64,000 nucleotides of DNA from Hyphomicrobiales bacterium (GTDB lineage: Bacteria > Pseudomonadota > Alphaproteobacteria > Rhizobiales > Rhizobiaceae). The position numbers and the translations under genes were made by a program. The notes below the pieces were generated by a model, which saw only the letters and a program-made list of their open reading frames with translations, was not told the origin of the DNA and did no database searches. The stretch spans positions 1-64,000 of the forward strand of contig UBMU01000034.1 in NCBI GenBank assembly GCA_900466605.1, in the 5' to 3' direction. How positions within the stretch are numbered: position 1 is the stretch's first letter; every line of letters begins with the position of its first letter. Positions 35,928 through 45,121 of this stretch are shown in pieces.

Positions 35928-36718
35928 TGCCCCTTGAACTCCGGCTTGCGTTTTTCGAGGAAGGCCGCGACGCCTTCGGCATAGTCCGCACTGCGTCCGG
36001 CCTCACGCTGCAAATCGCGCTCGAGTTCAAGTTGCTCGTCGAGCGAATTGGTTGCTGCGGCCTGAATGGCACGCTTAGTCATGCCAAGCCCCTTTGTCGG
36101 ACCGGTTGCGAGCCTGGCAGCCAGCGTATTGGCCTCATCGAGAAGGGTGGCATCGTCCACGACCTTCCAGATAAGGCCCCAGCTTGCCGCAGTCTCTGCA
36201 TCGAGGGGCTCTGCGGTGAGTGCAAGCGCCTTTGCACGGGCTTCACCAAGCAGGCGGGGCAGGCTCCAGGTTCCGCCGGAATCCGGTACCAGTCCGATCT
36301 TCGCGAAAGCCTGAATGAAGCGCGCCGAGCGCGCAGCGAGCGTGATGTCGCAGGCAAGTGCGATATTTGCACCCGCCCCTGCTGCAACGCCATTCACTGC
36401 GCAGATAACTGGCTTTTCGAGCGTCCGAATGAGGCGGATCAGCGGATTGTAGAAGAGCTCGATCGTACGGCCGAGGTCTGGAGCAGATCCGCCCTTGCGC
36501 GGATCGCGGTCACCGAGGTCCTGCCCGGCGCAAAAACCTCGACCTTCGCCGGTCAGCAAGACGGCCCGCACGGCCGGATCGCGGTGCGCACGCTCAAAAC
36601 CTTCGCGAAGCGCCATATGCATCTCTTCGTTGAAGGCATTCAGCTTGTCAGGGCGATTAAGGGTCAGCGTAAGGACGCCTTCGGCAAACGCCGATAGGAC
36701 GGTGTCGGGCACAGACAT
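35924..36718 (-). CDS. paaG: Ring-1,2-epoxyphenylacetyl-CoA isomerase PaaG
   Basis: 264 residues from the ATG at 36718 behind TGGAGGAG; the longer in-frame start crosses the operator. It is an enoyl-CoA hydratase/isomerase fold protein: GRGFCAGQDLGDRD and GVAAGAGANIALACD form the oxyanion hole, FAKIGLVPDSGGTW carries the catalytic Asp. It converts the epoxide to oxepin-CoA. It opens the minus-strand operon paaGIK, divergent from paaN. Confidence 0.93.
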   Translation of the reverse strand: MSVPDTVLSAFAEGVLTLTLNRPDKLNAFNEEMHMALREGFERAHRDPAVRAVLLTGEGRGFCAGQDLGDRDPRKGGSAPDLGRTIELFYNPLIRLIRTLEKPVICAVNGVAAGAGANIALACDITLAARSARFIQAFAKIGLVPDSGGTWSLPRLLGEARAKALALTAEPLDAETAASWGLIWKVVDDATLLDEANTLAARLATGPTKGLGMTKRAIQAAATNSLDEQLELERDLQREAGRSADYAEGVAAFLEKRKPEFKGQ

Positions 36719-36770
36719 GTCTCCTCCAGTTCCGCCAGGATCGGGCGGTTCATGAAAAAACTCTTGCATA

Positions 36771-36787
36771 AACCGACCGGCCGGTCA
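36771..36787 (+). promoter_or_regulatory. Palindromic operator between paaG and paaN
   Basis: AACCGACCGGCCGGTCA contains the perfect 12-base palindrome GACCGGCCGGTC. It lies between a -35-like TTGCAT (36764-36769) and a -10-like TATAAA (36790-36795) on the plus strand, and also upstream of paaG on the other strand, so one bound repressor could silence both arms. It matches the paaJ operator at 15 of 17 positions. Confidence 0.75.
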
Positions 36788-36819
36788 ATTATAAATCCAC
36801 AGCATGAGAGGAACATGTG

Positions 36820-38478
36820 ATGGATGCCCTTTTCGACCGCCACCAGCCGACCCTTGCCGCAGCCCTGAAGGCAGTGCAGGACCGTGGGTATTGGTCGGCC
36901 TACCCGGAAATCCCAAGCGGCAAGATTTACGGCGAAATCGCCAAGGACGATGGCCTGGCATCTTTCAATCTGAGGCTCGGCAAGCATTTCGATCTGCCTG
37001 GGCACCCGGAAAAAAGCGGGGTCGGGTCAGAAGTCTCGCCATACGGGACCACACTTGAGATCACCTACCCTGCTGCTGATGCTGACACGCTGGTTGCCGC
37101 TTCGCGAGCGGCAGCGCCTGGGTGGGCGGCTTCGTCAATTGAGACCCGGGTCGGCATCTGCATTGAGGTTCTGGCCCGTCTCAATCGCATAAGTTTCGAA
37201 ATGGCAAACGCCATCATGCATACCACGGGCCAGGCCTTTGCCATGGCATTCCAGGCCGGCGGCCCCCATGCCCAGGACCGCGGCCTTGAGGCGGTTGCCT
37301 ATGCTTTCGCGGAAATGACGCGCACTCCGGCTGAGGCCGTCTGGAGCAAACTTCAGGGCAAGGCCGAACCGATTATTTTGGAAAAGCACTGGCGGACTGT
37401 GCCGCGCGGCATCTCGCTTGTCATCGGTTGCCAGACTTTTCCGACGTGGAATAGCTATCCTGGCTTGTTTGCAAGCCTTGCAACCGGCAACACCCTGATT
37501 GTTAAGCCACATCCGGGCGCGATCCTGCCGCTGGCAATGACCGTTGCTGTTATTCGCCAGGTGCTTGGCGAAGAGGGTTTTGATCAAAACATCGTGTTAT
37601 TGGCAGCCGATGGGTCGGGCGCTGAAATCACCCGCGATCTCGTTGAGAACGATGCGGTGTCGATCATTGACTACACTGGCTCGTCGGCCTTTGGCGCATG
37701 GGTGCGAGCCAACGCTGGCGAGGCGCAAGTCTATACGGAAGAGGCTGGCGTCAATTCGATCGTTATCGCGGCAACCGACGATTTTGCCGGTATGTGTTCA
37801 AACATTGCCTTCTCCCTTTCGCTCTACAGCGGTCAGATGTGCACTGCTCCGCAAAACGTTTACGTGCCTAGCTCTGGCATTGAGACAGACGAGGGACATA
37901 AGAGTTTTGACGATGTCGCAGAAAATATCGCCGCTTCAATAGACGCGTTACTGGCTGACCCGGTACGTGCAGCCGGCGTCTGCGGCGCCATTGCCAATCC
38001 GGCGACATTGGCTCGGGTCGCAGCAGCCCAGACCCTCGGAAGGCTCGTGCGCGCTTCTGCCCCGATCGAAGCCCAGAATGCCCGCACCGCAACGCCGCTG
38101 ATCCTGGCCGTTGATTCAGAAGAAACTGACGTGCATGAACAAGAGTACTTCGGGCCGATCACATTCATCGTCGCCGTTGCTTCTTCTACTGACGGGATTG
38201 CGCAAGCAGCGGCACTTGCGCGGAGCAAGGGTGCCATCACCGCAGCACTTTACGATACGGACGAGGGCCGCATCGACAGCGCTGTCGATGCCTTTGCCAC
38301 AGCCGGCGTCAATCTGTCGATCAATCTCACTGGTGGCATCTACGTCAACCAGAGTGCTGCATTCTCCGATTTCCACGTCACCGGCGCCAACCCGGCGGGC
38401 AATGCCAGCCTGACTGATACCGCCTTCGTGGCCAACCGGTTCCGCACCGTCATGTGGCGTCGCCCGAAGGCGGCGTGA
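36820..38478 (+). CDS. paaN: Phenylacetate degradation protein PaaN (aldehyde dehydrogenase type)
   Basis: 552 residues from the ATG at 36820, eight bases after GAGAGG (an in-frame GTG precedes it). It matches the PaaN family: YWSAYPEIPSGKIYGE at the start, FPTWNSYPGLFASLATGNT, YTEEAGVNSIV and the Cys in YSGQMCTAPQNVY. Its exact reaction is less settled than that of PaaZ; it is held to act on the ring-opened aldehyde. The paaZ fusion is also present, so the locus carries two candidate dehydrogenases. It begins the plus-strand operon with the liv-type genes. Confidence 0.88.
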   Translation: MDALFDRHQPTLAAALKAVQDRGYWSAYPEIPSGKIYGEIAKDDGLASFNLRLGKHFDLPGHPEKSGVGSEVSPYGTTLEITYPAADADTLVAASRAAAPGWAASSIETRVGICIEVLARLNRISFEMANAIMHTTGQAFAMAFQAGGPHAQDRGLEAVAYAFAEMTRTPAEAVWSKLQGKAEPIILEKHWRTVPRGISLVIGCQTFPTWNSYPGLFASLATGNTLIVKPHPGAILPLAMTVAVIRQVLGEEGFDQNIVLLAADGSGAEITRDLVENDAVSIIDYTGSSAFGAWVRANAGEAQVYTEEAGVNSIVIAATDDFAGMCSNIAFSLSLYSGQMCTAPQNVYVPSSGIETDEGHKSFDDVAENIAASIDALLADPVRAAGVCGAIANPATLARVAAAQTLGRLVRASAPIEAQNARTATPLILAVDSEETDVHEQEYFGPITFIVAVASSTDGIAQAAALARSKGAITAALYDTDEGRIDSAVDAFATAGVNLSINLTGGIYVNQSAAFSDFHVTGANPAGNASLTDTAFVANRFRTVMWRRPKAA

Positions 38479-38519
38479 CTGTTTTGACCTAACCTTTGTT
38501 CTCTTGGGAGGAGACTGAC

Positions 38520-39668
38520 ATGAAATTTGCAATGACGACCGCGCTCGCGGGCACCCTTTCGCTTGTTCTTGGCTTCGCCGGCCCGGCCCTTGCCGACATA
38601 CGCATCGGCGCCACTGTTTCGGAGACTGGTCCCGCCTCATTTCTCGGCGATCCCGAAGCAAAGACGTTGAAGCTCTTGGTCGATGAGATCAATGCCGCTG
38701 GTGGCGTTTTAGGTGAGAAGCTCGAGCTCGTCATATACGATGATGGCGGTGATCCCAACAAGGCCAGAACCTTTGCAACAAGACTGGTCGAAGACGACGA
38801 AGTGACCGCTGTCATCGGCGGCACCACAACCGGCACCTCAATGGCGATCATACCGGTTGCTGAAGATGCAGAGATCCCGTTCATCTCTCTTGCAGGCGCA
38901 ATCGAAATCATCGATCCGGTAAAACCCTATACCTTCAAGACGCCGCACACTGACCGCATGGCGTGCGCAAAGATCTTCGACGACATGAAGAAAAAGGGCT
39001 TCACTAAGATCGGCATGATCTCCGGCTCCGACGGCTTTGGCGCCTCCATGCACAAGCAGTGCCTGGCAATCGTTGGCGAGTATGGCATCGAAGTTGTGGC
39101 TGACGAAACCTACGGGCCAACTGATGCGGACATGACCCCGCAACTCACCAACATCAAGAACACCGCAGGCATCCAGGCAATCTTGAACCCGGGCTTTGGC
39201 CAGGGTCCGGCCATCGTCACGCGAAACTATGCACAGCTTGCCGTCGGCCTCCCGCTCTACCAGTCGCACGGTGTTGCCTCAAACGGCTTTATCGATCTTG
39301 CTGGTGCAAGCGCTGCTGAAGGTGTTCGCCTTCCGGGCACGGCCCTCCTGGTGGCTGACCTCCTGCCCGAAAGCGATCCGCAGCGCGCTGTTGTTGCCGC
39401 CTACAAGAAAAGCTTTGAAACGGCGACCGGAAAGCCCGTATCGACCTTCGGTGGCTATGCCCATGATGCGCTGCGCATTCTGGTCGACGCCATAAAGCGT
39501 GCCGGCAAAGCCGATCCAGCTGCCATTCGTGAGGCTATCGAGACGACTAATGGTCTTGTCGGAACGACAGGTACGGTCACGATGGCCGCGGACGACCACC
39601 TCGGCCTCGATCTGACCGCATTCCGGATGCTCGAGATCCGTGACGGCGGCTGGAAGATCGTCGACTAA
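38520..39668 (+). CDS. Branched-chain amino acid-type ABC transporter, substrate-binding protein
   Basis: 382 residues from the ATG at 38520. A cleavable signal peptide is visible (MKFAMTTALAGTLSLVLGFA, then ALA-D). The Peripla_BP_6 fold begins with IRIGATVSETGPASFLGDPE. The ligand is probably phenylacetate or another aromatic acid rather than an amino acid, inferred from the paa location. A strong hairpin follows its stop, which would leave this gene transcribed more than the permease genes downstream. Confidence 0.9.
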   Translation: MKFAMTTALAGTLSLVLGFAGPALADIRIGATVSETGPASFLGDPEAKTLKLLVDEINAAGGVLGEKLELVIYDDGGDPNKARTFATRLVEDDEVTAVIGGTTTGTSMAIIPVAEDAEIPFISLAGAIEIIDPVKPYTFKTPHTDRMACAKIFDDMKKKGFTKIGMISGSDGFGASMHKQCLAIVGEYGIEVVADETYGPTDADMTPQLTNIKNTAGIQAILNPGFGQGPAIVTRNYAQLAVGLPLYQSHGVASNGFIDLAGASAAEGVRLPGTALLVADLLPESDPQRAVVAAYKKSFETATGKPVSTFGGYAHDALRILVDAIKRAGKADPAAIREAIETTNGLVGTTGTVTMAADDHLGLDLTAFRMLEIRDGGWKIVD

Positions 39669-39684
39669 GCGCTCAGCCGCTGCC

Positions 39685-39709
39685 GTCGGGAGGGCAAGGC
39701 CCTCCCGAC
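39685..39709 (+). terminator. Perfect 11-bp hairpin between binding-protein and permease genes
   Basis: GTCGGGAGGGC at 39685-39695 pairs with GCCCTCCCGAC at 39699-39709 with an AAG loop, 17 bases after the stop. No T run follows, so it is better read as an mRNA stabiliser or partial attenuator that raises binding-protein levels. Confidence 0.6.
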
Positions 39710-39737
39710 CCCGCGCGCAGCGCAATCGGAGGCACCC

Positions 39738-40610
39738 ATGGCCGAGTTCATGCAATTTCTCATGTCCGGGGTGACGGTCGGCGCGGTCTACGCACTGGTC
39801 GCACTCGGCTTCACCATCATCTATAACGCATCAGATGTCGTGAATTTCGCGCAGGGCGAATTCGTCATGCTCGGCGGCATGATCACCGTTTTTGCCTACC
39901 AGGCGGGTATTCCCCTGCCGCTTGCTGCGATCCTGGCCATCCTTGTCACAGCTGCAATAGGTGTTGCGCTCAACAAGCTTGCGATCGAGCCGGCGCGAGG
40001 GGCACCCGTCGTGTCCCTCATCATCATCACGATTGGCGCATCGATTTTCATTCGCGGTCTGACGCAGATTGTGTTCGACAAGCAGTTGCATCGCTTTCCC
40101 GCCTTTTCGGGCGATACACCGATTGCCATTGCCGGCGCGACCATCCTGCCACAAAGCCTTTGGGTCGTTGTCGGTGCGCTGGCAGTCTTCATCGGTCTGT
40201 GGCTGTTCTTTACGAAGACGTTAACGGGCCGGGCCGTGCTCGCGACGGCGAACAATCGCATTGCCGCCCAACTGGTCGGCATCAATACCCGCTACATCAT
40301 GACGCTGAGCTTTGCGCTTTCTGCCGCAATTGGTGCGCTTGCAGGTGTTCTTGTGACGCCGATCACGCTGACCAGCTACGACGTTGGCATCTCGCTCGCG
40401 TTGAAAGGGTTTGCCGCTGCTATGCTGGGTGGAATGGGCAACCCGAAGGGCGCGCTCGTCGGTGGGATCCTTCTTGGCGTACTTGAAGCAATGACGGCAG
40501 GCTACATCAGTTCTCAGTACAAGGATGCTGCAGCCTTCATTGTGATCCTCGCCGTCCTCTTTGCCATGCCGCAGGGCATCTTTGGCCGCAAAGTCACAGA
40601 TCGGGTATGA
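39738..40610 (+). CDS. ABC transporter permease (LivH type)
   Basis: 290 residues, mostly hydrophobic, with about eight membrane helices and the LivH signature ALGFTIIYNASDVVNFAQGE near the start. It forms the inner-membrane channel with the next gene product. CGGAGG lies eight bases before the ATG. The stop overlaps the next start (ATGA). Confidence 0.94.
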   Translation: MAEFMQFLMSGVTVGAVYALVALGFTIIYNASDVVNFAQGEFVMLGGMITVFAYQAGIPLPLAAILAILVTAAIGVALNKLAIEPARGAPVVSLIIITIGASIFIRGLTQIVFDKQLHRFPAFSGDTPIAIAGATILPQSLWVVVGALAVFIGLWLFFTKTLTGRAVLATANNRIAAQLVGINTRYIMTLSFALSAAIGALAGVLVTPITLTSYDVGISLALKGFAAAMLGGMGNPKGALVGGILLGVLEAMTAGYISSQYKDAAAFIVILAVLFAMPQGIFGRKVTDRV

Positions 40611-41569
40611 CGATGAAGCTTTCTTCGAAAACGACCACTTTGCTGGTGCTGGCATTGATTGTCGTGGCACTGCCATTCCTGTTCCCATCTTCCTACTATT
40701 TCCGCGTCGGGTCACTGATTTTCGTTAACGGGCTTGCCGTCACCGGCCTCGTCATACTCACGGGCTATGCGGGACAGATCAGCCTCGGGCACGCCGGCTT
40801 TGTCGGTATCGGTGGTTACAGTTGCGCACTTGCTCCCATCCATCTGGGGCTTCATCCAGCCCTTGCTGCCATTCTGGGTGCGGCCGTTTCTGCCCTGGTC
40901 GCGTGGCTGGTTGGCCGCCCGATCTTGAGGTTGAAGGGATACTATCTTGCCGTTGCAAGCCTTGGGCTCGGCGCATTGGTTGCCATGGTGCTCGCCAACG
41001 AAGCCAGCTGGACGGGTGGCCCCGATGGCATCGCCGTTGCAGACCTTGGACTTCGCGCGCTGTTGAAATCACTGGGGCTCGACATGTCGAACCCGGTCTT
41101 CTGGTACGCCTTTACCGGCCTGATCATGCTGATTGGCGCCTGGCTGGCACTCAACCTGTTTCATAGTCCGACCGGTCGGGCGCTGCGCGCACTTCACGGT
41201 TCTGAGGTAGCCGCGCGCACGGTTGGTGTTGATGTCACCAAATACAAGCTGCGGGCCTTCGTGATCTCCGCTGTTTACGCGTCGGTTGCAGGTTCCCTGC
41301 TGGCACTTCAAAACAAGTTCATCACACCGGATGTTGCGGGCTACATGCATTCGATCGAGTTGGTCACGATGGCCGTTCTTGGTGGTGCTGGGTCAGTAGC
41401 CGGCGCCATTTTCGGCGCTGCGATCCTGACAACGCTGCCGCAGGTCCTCACCGTCTTTCAGGAGTACGAGCAACTCGTGCTCGGTCTCATCATGATGCTT
41501 GTCATGATCTTCATGCGGGACGGTTTGCTTCCGAGCCTGGCGCGCCTGATCAAAGGGAGGGATCAATGA
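40607..41569 (+). CDS. ABC transporter permease (LivM type)
   Basis: 320 residues with the LivM signature GYAGQISLGHAGFVGIGGY and many membrane helices. The C-terminal loop contains LGGAGSVAGAIFGAAIL, the likely ATPase contact. It overlaps both neighbours by four bases. Confidence 0.94.
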   Translation: MTMKLSSKTTTLLVLALIVVALPFLFPSSYYFRVGSLIFVNGLAVTGLVILTGYAGQISLGHAGFVGIGGYSCALAPIHLGLHPALAAILGAAVSALVAWLVGRPILRLKGYYLAVASLGLGALVAMVLANEASWTGGPDGIAVADLGLRALLKSLGLDMSNPVFWYAFTGLIMLIGAWLALNLFHSPTGRALRALHGSEVAARTVGVDVTKYKLRAFVISAVYASVAGSLLALQNKFITPDVAGYMHSIELVTMAVLGGAGSVAGAIFGAAILTTLPQVLTVFQEYEQLVLGLIMMLVMIFMRDGLLPSLARLIKGRDQ

Positions 41570-42351
41570 GCCTGCTTCAAGTCGAGGGCCTGGGGATCGA
41601 CTTTGGCGGACTGCGTGCCGTCAATAATGTGAGCTTTTCCCTGAAGGCTGGCGAGATCGTCTCGGTGATTGGCCCAAACGGGGCTGGCAAGACGACGCTC
41701 TTCAACATGATCTCCGGTGTCTACCTGCCTGGCCGTGGGCAGATACTGCTTTCAGGCGAGGACGTCACCGGTCTCGGACCGCATCTTTTGGCCGAACGAG
41801 GATTGTCCCGAACGTTTCAGAATTTGCAGATCTTCCAGACGATGACCGTGCTTGAGAATGTCGCTGTTGGCCATCACCTGCATGAGCGTGGATCCGTTCT
41901 GGGTGATCTTCTGGCGCTGCCGGGGTCGCGACATCGAAGCCGCGCATCAGAGCTGAGCGCCTATTCCCTTTTGGAACGGGTGGGCCTTGCCCAGGCGGCT
42001 GAAAGGACTGCCGGATCGCTTTCCTACGGCGCCCTGAAGCGGCTCGAAATTGCCCGCGCGCTCGCGCTGCAGCCGCGCGTCCTGCTACTCGATGAACCGG
42101 CGGCCGGCTGCAATGCCGTCGAGACTGAGGAAATCGACCACCTGATCGCAGAGGTCGCCAGCCAGGGCGTCTCCATCCTTCTTGTGGAGCACGACATGAA
42201 GATGGTCATGCGCATATCGAACCATATTGTGGTGCTGGACCACGGGGAAAAGATCGCGGAGGGCGAGCCGGCTGCTGTTTCGCGCAACCCGCGGGTCATC
42301 GAGGCCTATCTCGGTGCTCAGGGCGTGGAGGCGGCCAATGTTGACGGTTGA
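41566..42351 (+). CDS. ABC transporter ATPase (LivG type)
   Basis: 261 residues. Walker A GPNGAGKTTLFNMI, LivG-type RTFQNLQIFQTMTVLENV, and Walker B VLLLDEPAAGCNAVE are present. The signature segment reads LSYGALKRLEIARAL, with the usual LSGGQ replaced by LSYGA as is common in LivG proteins. It energises the uptake system together with the next ATPase and overlaps it by 14 bases. Confidence 0.94.
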   Translation: MSLLQVEGLGIDFGGLRAVNNVSFSLKAGEIVSVIGPNGAGKTTLFNMISGVYLPGRGQILLSGEDVTGLGPHLLAERGLSRTFQNLQIFQTMTVLENVAVGHHLHERGSVLGDLLALPGSRHRSRASELSAYSLLERVGLAQAAERTAGSLSYGALKRLEIARALALQPRVLLLDEPAAGCNAVETEEIDHLIAEVASQGVSILLVEHDMKMVMRISNHIVVLDHGEKIAEGEPAAVSRNPRVIEAYLGAQGVEAANVDG

Positions 42352-43039
42352 AGGATTGCGCTCCCGATACGGCCGCATCGAGGTGCTCCACGGCATCGAC
42401 CTGGAAGTCGGCTCGGGCGAGATCGTAACAGTTGTCGGTGCCAATGGCGCCGGCAAGACGACACTACTGCGATGCCTGTCGGGTATTCAGCCGGTTTCGG
42501 CAGGCGCGATCGTGTTTCGTGGGGAACCCCTGAACAATGTTCCTGCTTATCGCCGTCCCGCTCGCGGTCTCTCGCAATCACCGGAGGGACGCCAGATCTT
42601 CACGAACCTTTCGGTCGAAGAGAACCTGCGCCTTGGCGCATTCCTGTTTTCAGATGCCAAGGTCGAGCGGGACATGGAGGATGCATTTGCAATGTTCCCT
42701 GTGCTTCGCGAGAAACGCAATCTGGCTGCCGGAGGCCTTTCTGGTGGCCAGCAACAAATGCTTGCAATTGCTCGCGCGCTGATGGCCCGCCCGTCCTTCC
42801 TGCTACTCGATGAACCGAGTATGGGGTTGGCGCCTATCCTCGTCGCACAAATCTTCGACGTCGTTAAAGGACTGCGCGCCCTTGATGTCACCGTGCTGCT
42901 CGTTGAACAGAACGCCTTTGGGGCGCTCTCCATTGCCGACCGTGGCTATGTGATGGAGACCGGCCGTATTACAATGTCGGGACCAGCTCGAGAGCTGATC
43001 GCTGACAAGAGAATTCGTGAAGCCTACCTGGGAATATGA
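42338..43039 (+). CDS. ABC transporter ATPase (LivF type)
   Basis: 233 residues from the ATG at 42338; the upstream in-frame extension lies inside livG. Walker A GANGAGKTTLLRCL, signature LSGGQQQMLAIARALMARP and Walker B FLLLDEPSMGLAP are present. Only four bases separate its stop from the ATG of the following hydratase/dehydrogenase gene. Confidence 0.94.
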   Translation: MLTVEGLRSRYGRIEVLHGIDLEVGSGEIVTVVGANGAGKTTLLRCLSGIQPVSAGAIVFRGEPLNNVPAYRRPARGLSQSPEGRQIFTNLSVEENLRLGAFLFSDAKVERDMEDAFAMFPVLREKRNLAAGGLSGGQQQMLAIARALMARPSFLLLDEPSMGLAPILVAQIFDVVKGLRALDVTVLLVEQNAFGALSIADRGYVMETGRITMSGPARELIADKRIREAYLGI

Positions 43040-43043
43040 CCTC

Positions 43044-45104
43044 ATGACCGTGACCGTCAAACGCGACGGCGACGTTGCCGTCGTCACCATCGACAACCCA
43101 CCCGTCAACGCGCTATCGCAGACTCTGCGGCAGGATCTGTGGAATGCTGTAGAGACCCTGGACGCCGACCCAGCAGTTCGCGCCGTGGTCCTTGTATGCG
43201 AGGGCCGCACATTTATCGCCGGTGCTGACGTCAACGAATTCGGCAAGCCGCCGATGTCCCCTCACCTGCCGGACCTCGTGGCTCGCATCGAGACTGCTGC
43301 CAAGCCGTGGGTTGCGGCAATCCACGGCAACGCGCTCGGTGGCGGATTGGAAGTGGCGCTCGGCTGTCGTTTCCGTGTCGCCGTTCCAACGGCAAGCGTC
43401 GGGCTGCCCGAAGTGCGCCTCGGCATCGTTCCAGGTGCCGGTGGCACCGTACGCCTGCCACGGCTGATCGGACCGGCACTTGCTGCCGACATGGTGACAA
43501 CCGGTATTCCGGTCCCAGCGACAAAGGCGCGTTCGCAAGGGTTGATAGATGCTATCGTGGAGGGCGATCTCGAAAGGGGAGCGATCGATTTTGCGCGCGC
43601 GGCATTGGATCAAACCCTACCGCTTCCGCTCTGTGAGCGTAGCGTGCCCAATGTGGACCTGACCTTCTGGGAGACGACGCGAAAGGCAGTCGCTAGCCGC
43701 GCCAGGAGAGAGGAGGCGCCGCTTCGCGCCCTTGCCTGCGTGCGCATGGCAGCCGAGGCAGACTTTAACACAGCAATGGCGTTTGAGCGTCAGACGTTCC
43801 TCGATTTGCGTGGCTCGTCGCAGGCCGGTGCGTTGCGCCACGTCTTCTTTGCCGAGCGTGCGGCGCCAAGGCCCCCGGAGCTTGCAGGCATTGAACCCCG
43901 CAGGATCCGTTCTGCGGCCGTCATTGGTGGCGGCACAATGGGTGCCGGGATTGCGGCGGCACTTTGCGAAGCGGGCTTGCCATTGACGCTCGTAGAGCGC
44001 GACAGCGAGGCCGTCGAACGTGGCCTTTCCAACCTGCGCACGATTTTCGATGGCTCGGTAAAGCGCGGCAAGATCAGCTCCGAGACTGGAGCGGCGCGCC
44101 TTTCGAGCGTAACAGGCACCACCGACTATGGACAGCTTGCCGGATGTGACCTCGTCATCGAGGCGGTGTTCGAGGATCTTGACGTCAAGCGCGAGGTCTT
44201 CAGCAAGCTGTCGGCAGTTTGCCGCCCCGACGCACTCCTTGCCACCAACACGTCCTATCTCGATCCCGAGCAGATTGCGGTGGGGATCAGACATCCAGAG
44301 CGTTTTCTCGGACTGCATTTCTTCAGCCCGGCACATGTCATGAAACTACTTGAGATCGTGCCGACGGCTCGTACCGCGCCTGCCACACTTGCGACCGGCT
44401 TTGCGCTTGCGCGCATGCTGAACAAGATCCCGGTAAGATCCGGCATCTGCGATGGCTTTATCGGCAACCGGATCTTGAAGGTCACGCGCGCGCAGGCAGA
44501 ACGCCTTCTCCTCTCGGGAGCAACACCACAGGCGGTGGATGCGGCTATGCGTGCCTTCGGTCTTCCGATGGGGCCCTTCGAGGCTCAGGATCTCGGCGGT
44601 CTCGATATTGCCGCATTCCAGCGTCGGGCAGCACGGACCCGCGGTGAAACCCCGTTTGCGCCCGTCGCCGAACGGCTTTGCACGCTCGAGCGCTTCGGTC
44701 AAAAGAGCGGCGGCGGCTGGTACGATTACGCAAAGGGCGACCGGACGCCGAAATCATCTGAAACAGTCGCCAACATTATCGCTGAGGAGGCTGCCGGAAC
44801 TCCGCAAAAGCCTTGGGATGAAGCCAGCATAGTCGACTGCATCGTGTTGCCGATGGTCAACGAAGCGTCAAAGATCCTGGGGGAGAAAGTGGCACTGAGG
44901 GCAGCCGATATCGATCTCGTGGAAATCCATGGATATGGCTTTCCACGCTGGCGAGGGGGTTTGATGCACTATGCTCAAGAACGCGGTCTGGACGAAGTCG
45001 CAGCAAAGTTAGACGAGCTCGCTTTACAAGGCTTGGCCGATACTCCCTGCGATCGACTTGTGAACGCGGTACGCGCGACCTCATACGGGGATGAGCCGGT
45101 GTAA
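43044..45104 (+). CDS. Fused enoyl-CoA hydratase/3-hydroxyacyl-CoA dehydrogenase
   Basis: 686 residues from the ATG at 43044. The crotonase half (about 1-190) has FIAGADVNEFGKP, GNALGGGLEVALGC and LPEVRLGIVPGAGGTVRLPR with both catalytic Glu. The NAD-binding half starts at VIGGGTMGAGIAAALCEAGL (about 292) and has HFFSPAHVMKLLEIV and the C-terminal GYGFPRWRGG. The arrangement is that of FadB/FadJ. Separate paaF and paaH genes are missing here, so this protein probably does both steps, hydrating 2,3-dehydroadipyl-CoA and oxidising 3-hydroxyadipyl-CoA before PaaJ. It is the last gene of the operon and ends 17 bases from the convergent kinase gene. Confidence 0.92.
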   Translation: MTVTVKRDGDVAVVTIDNPPVNALSQTLRQDLWNAVETLDADPAVRAVVLVCEGRTFIAGADVNEFGKPPMSPHLPDLVARIETAAKPWVAAIHGNALGGGLEVALGCRFRVAVPTASVGLPEVRLGIVPGAGGTVRLPRLIGPALAADMVTTGIPVPATKARSQGLIDAIVEGDLERGAIDFARAALDQTLPLPLCERSVPNVDLTFWETTRKAVASRARREEAPLRALACVRMAAEADFNTAMAFERQTFLDLRGSSQAGALRHVFFAERAAPRPPELAGIEPRRIRSAAVIGGGTMGAGIAAALCEAGLPLTLVERDSEAVERGLSNLRTIFDGSVKRGKISSETGAARLSSVTGTTDYGQLAGCDLVIEAVFEDLDVKREVFSKLSAVCRPDALLATNTSYLDPEQIAVGIRHPERFLGLHFFSPAHVMKLLEIVPTARTAPATLATGFALARMLNKIPVRSGICDGFIGNRILKVTRAQAERLLLSGATPQAVDAAMRAFGLPMGPFEAQDLGGLDIAAFQRRAARTRGETPFAPVAERLCTLERFGQKSGGGWYDYAKGDRTPKSSETVANIIAEEAAGTPQKPWDEASIVDCIVLPMVNEASKILGEKVALRAADIDLVEIHGYGFPRWRGGLMHYAQERGLDEVAAKLDELALQGLADTPCDRLVNAVRATSYGDEPV

Positions 45105-45121
45105 AACGCGGCTTCTCCTCG

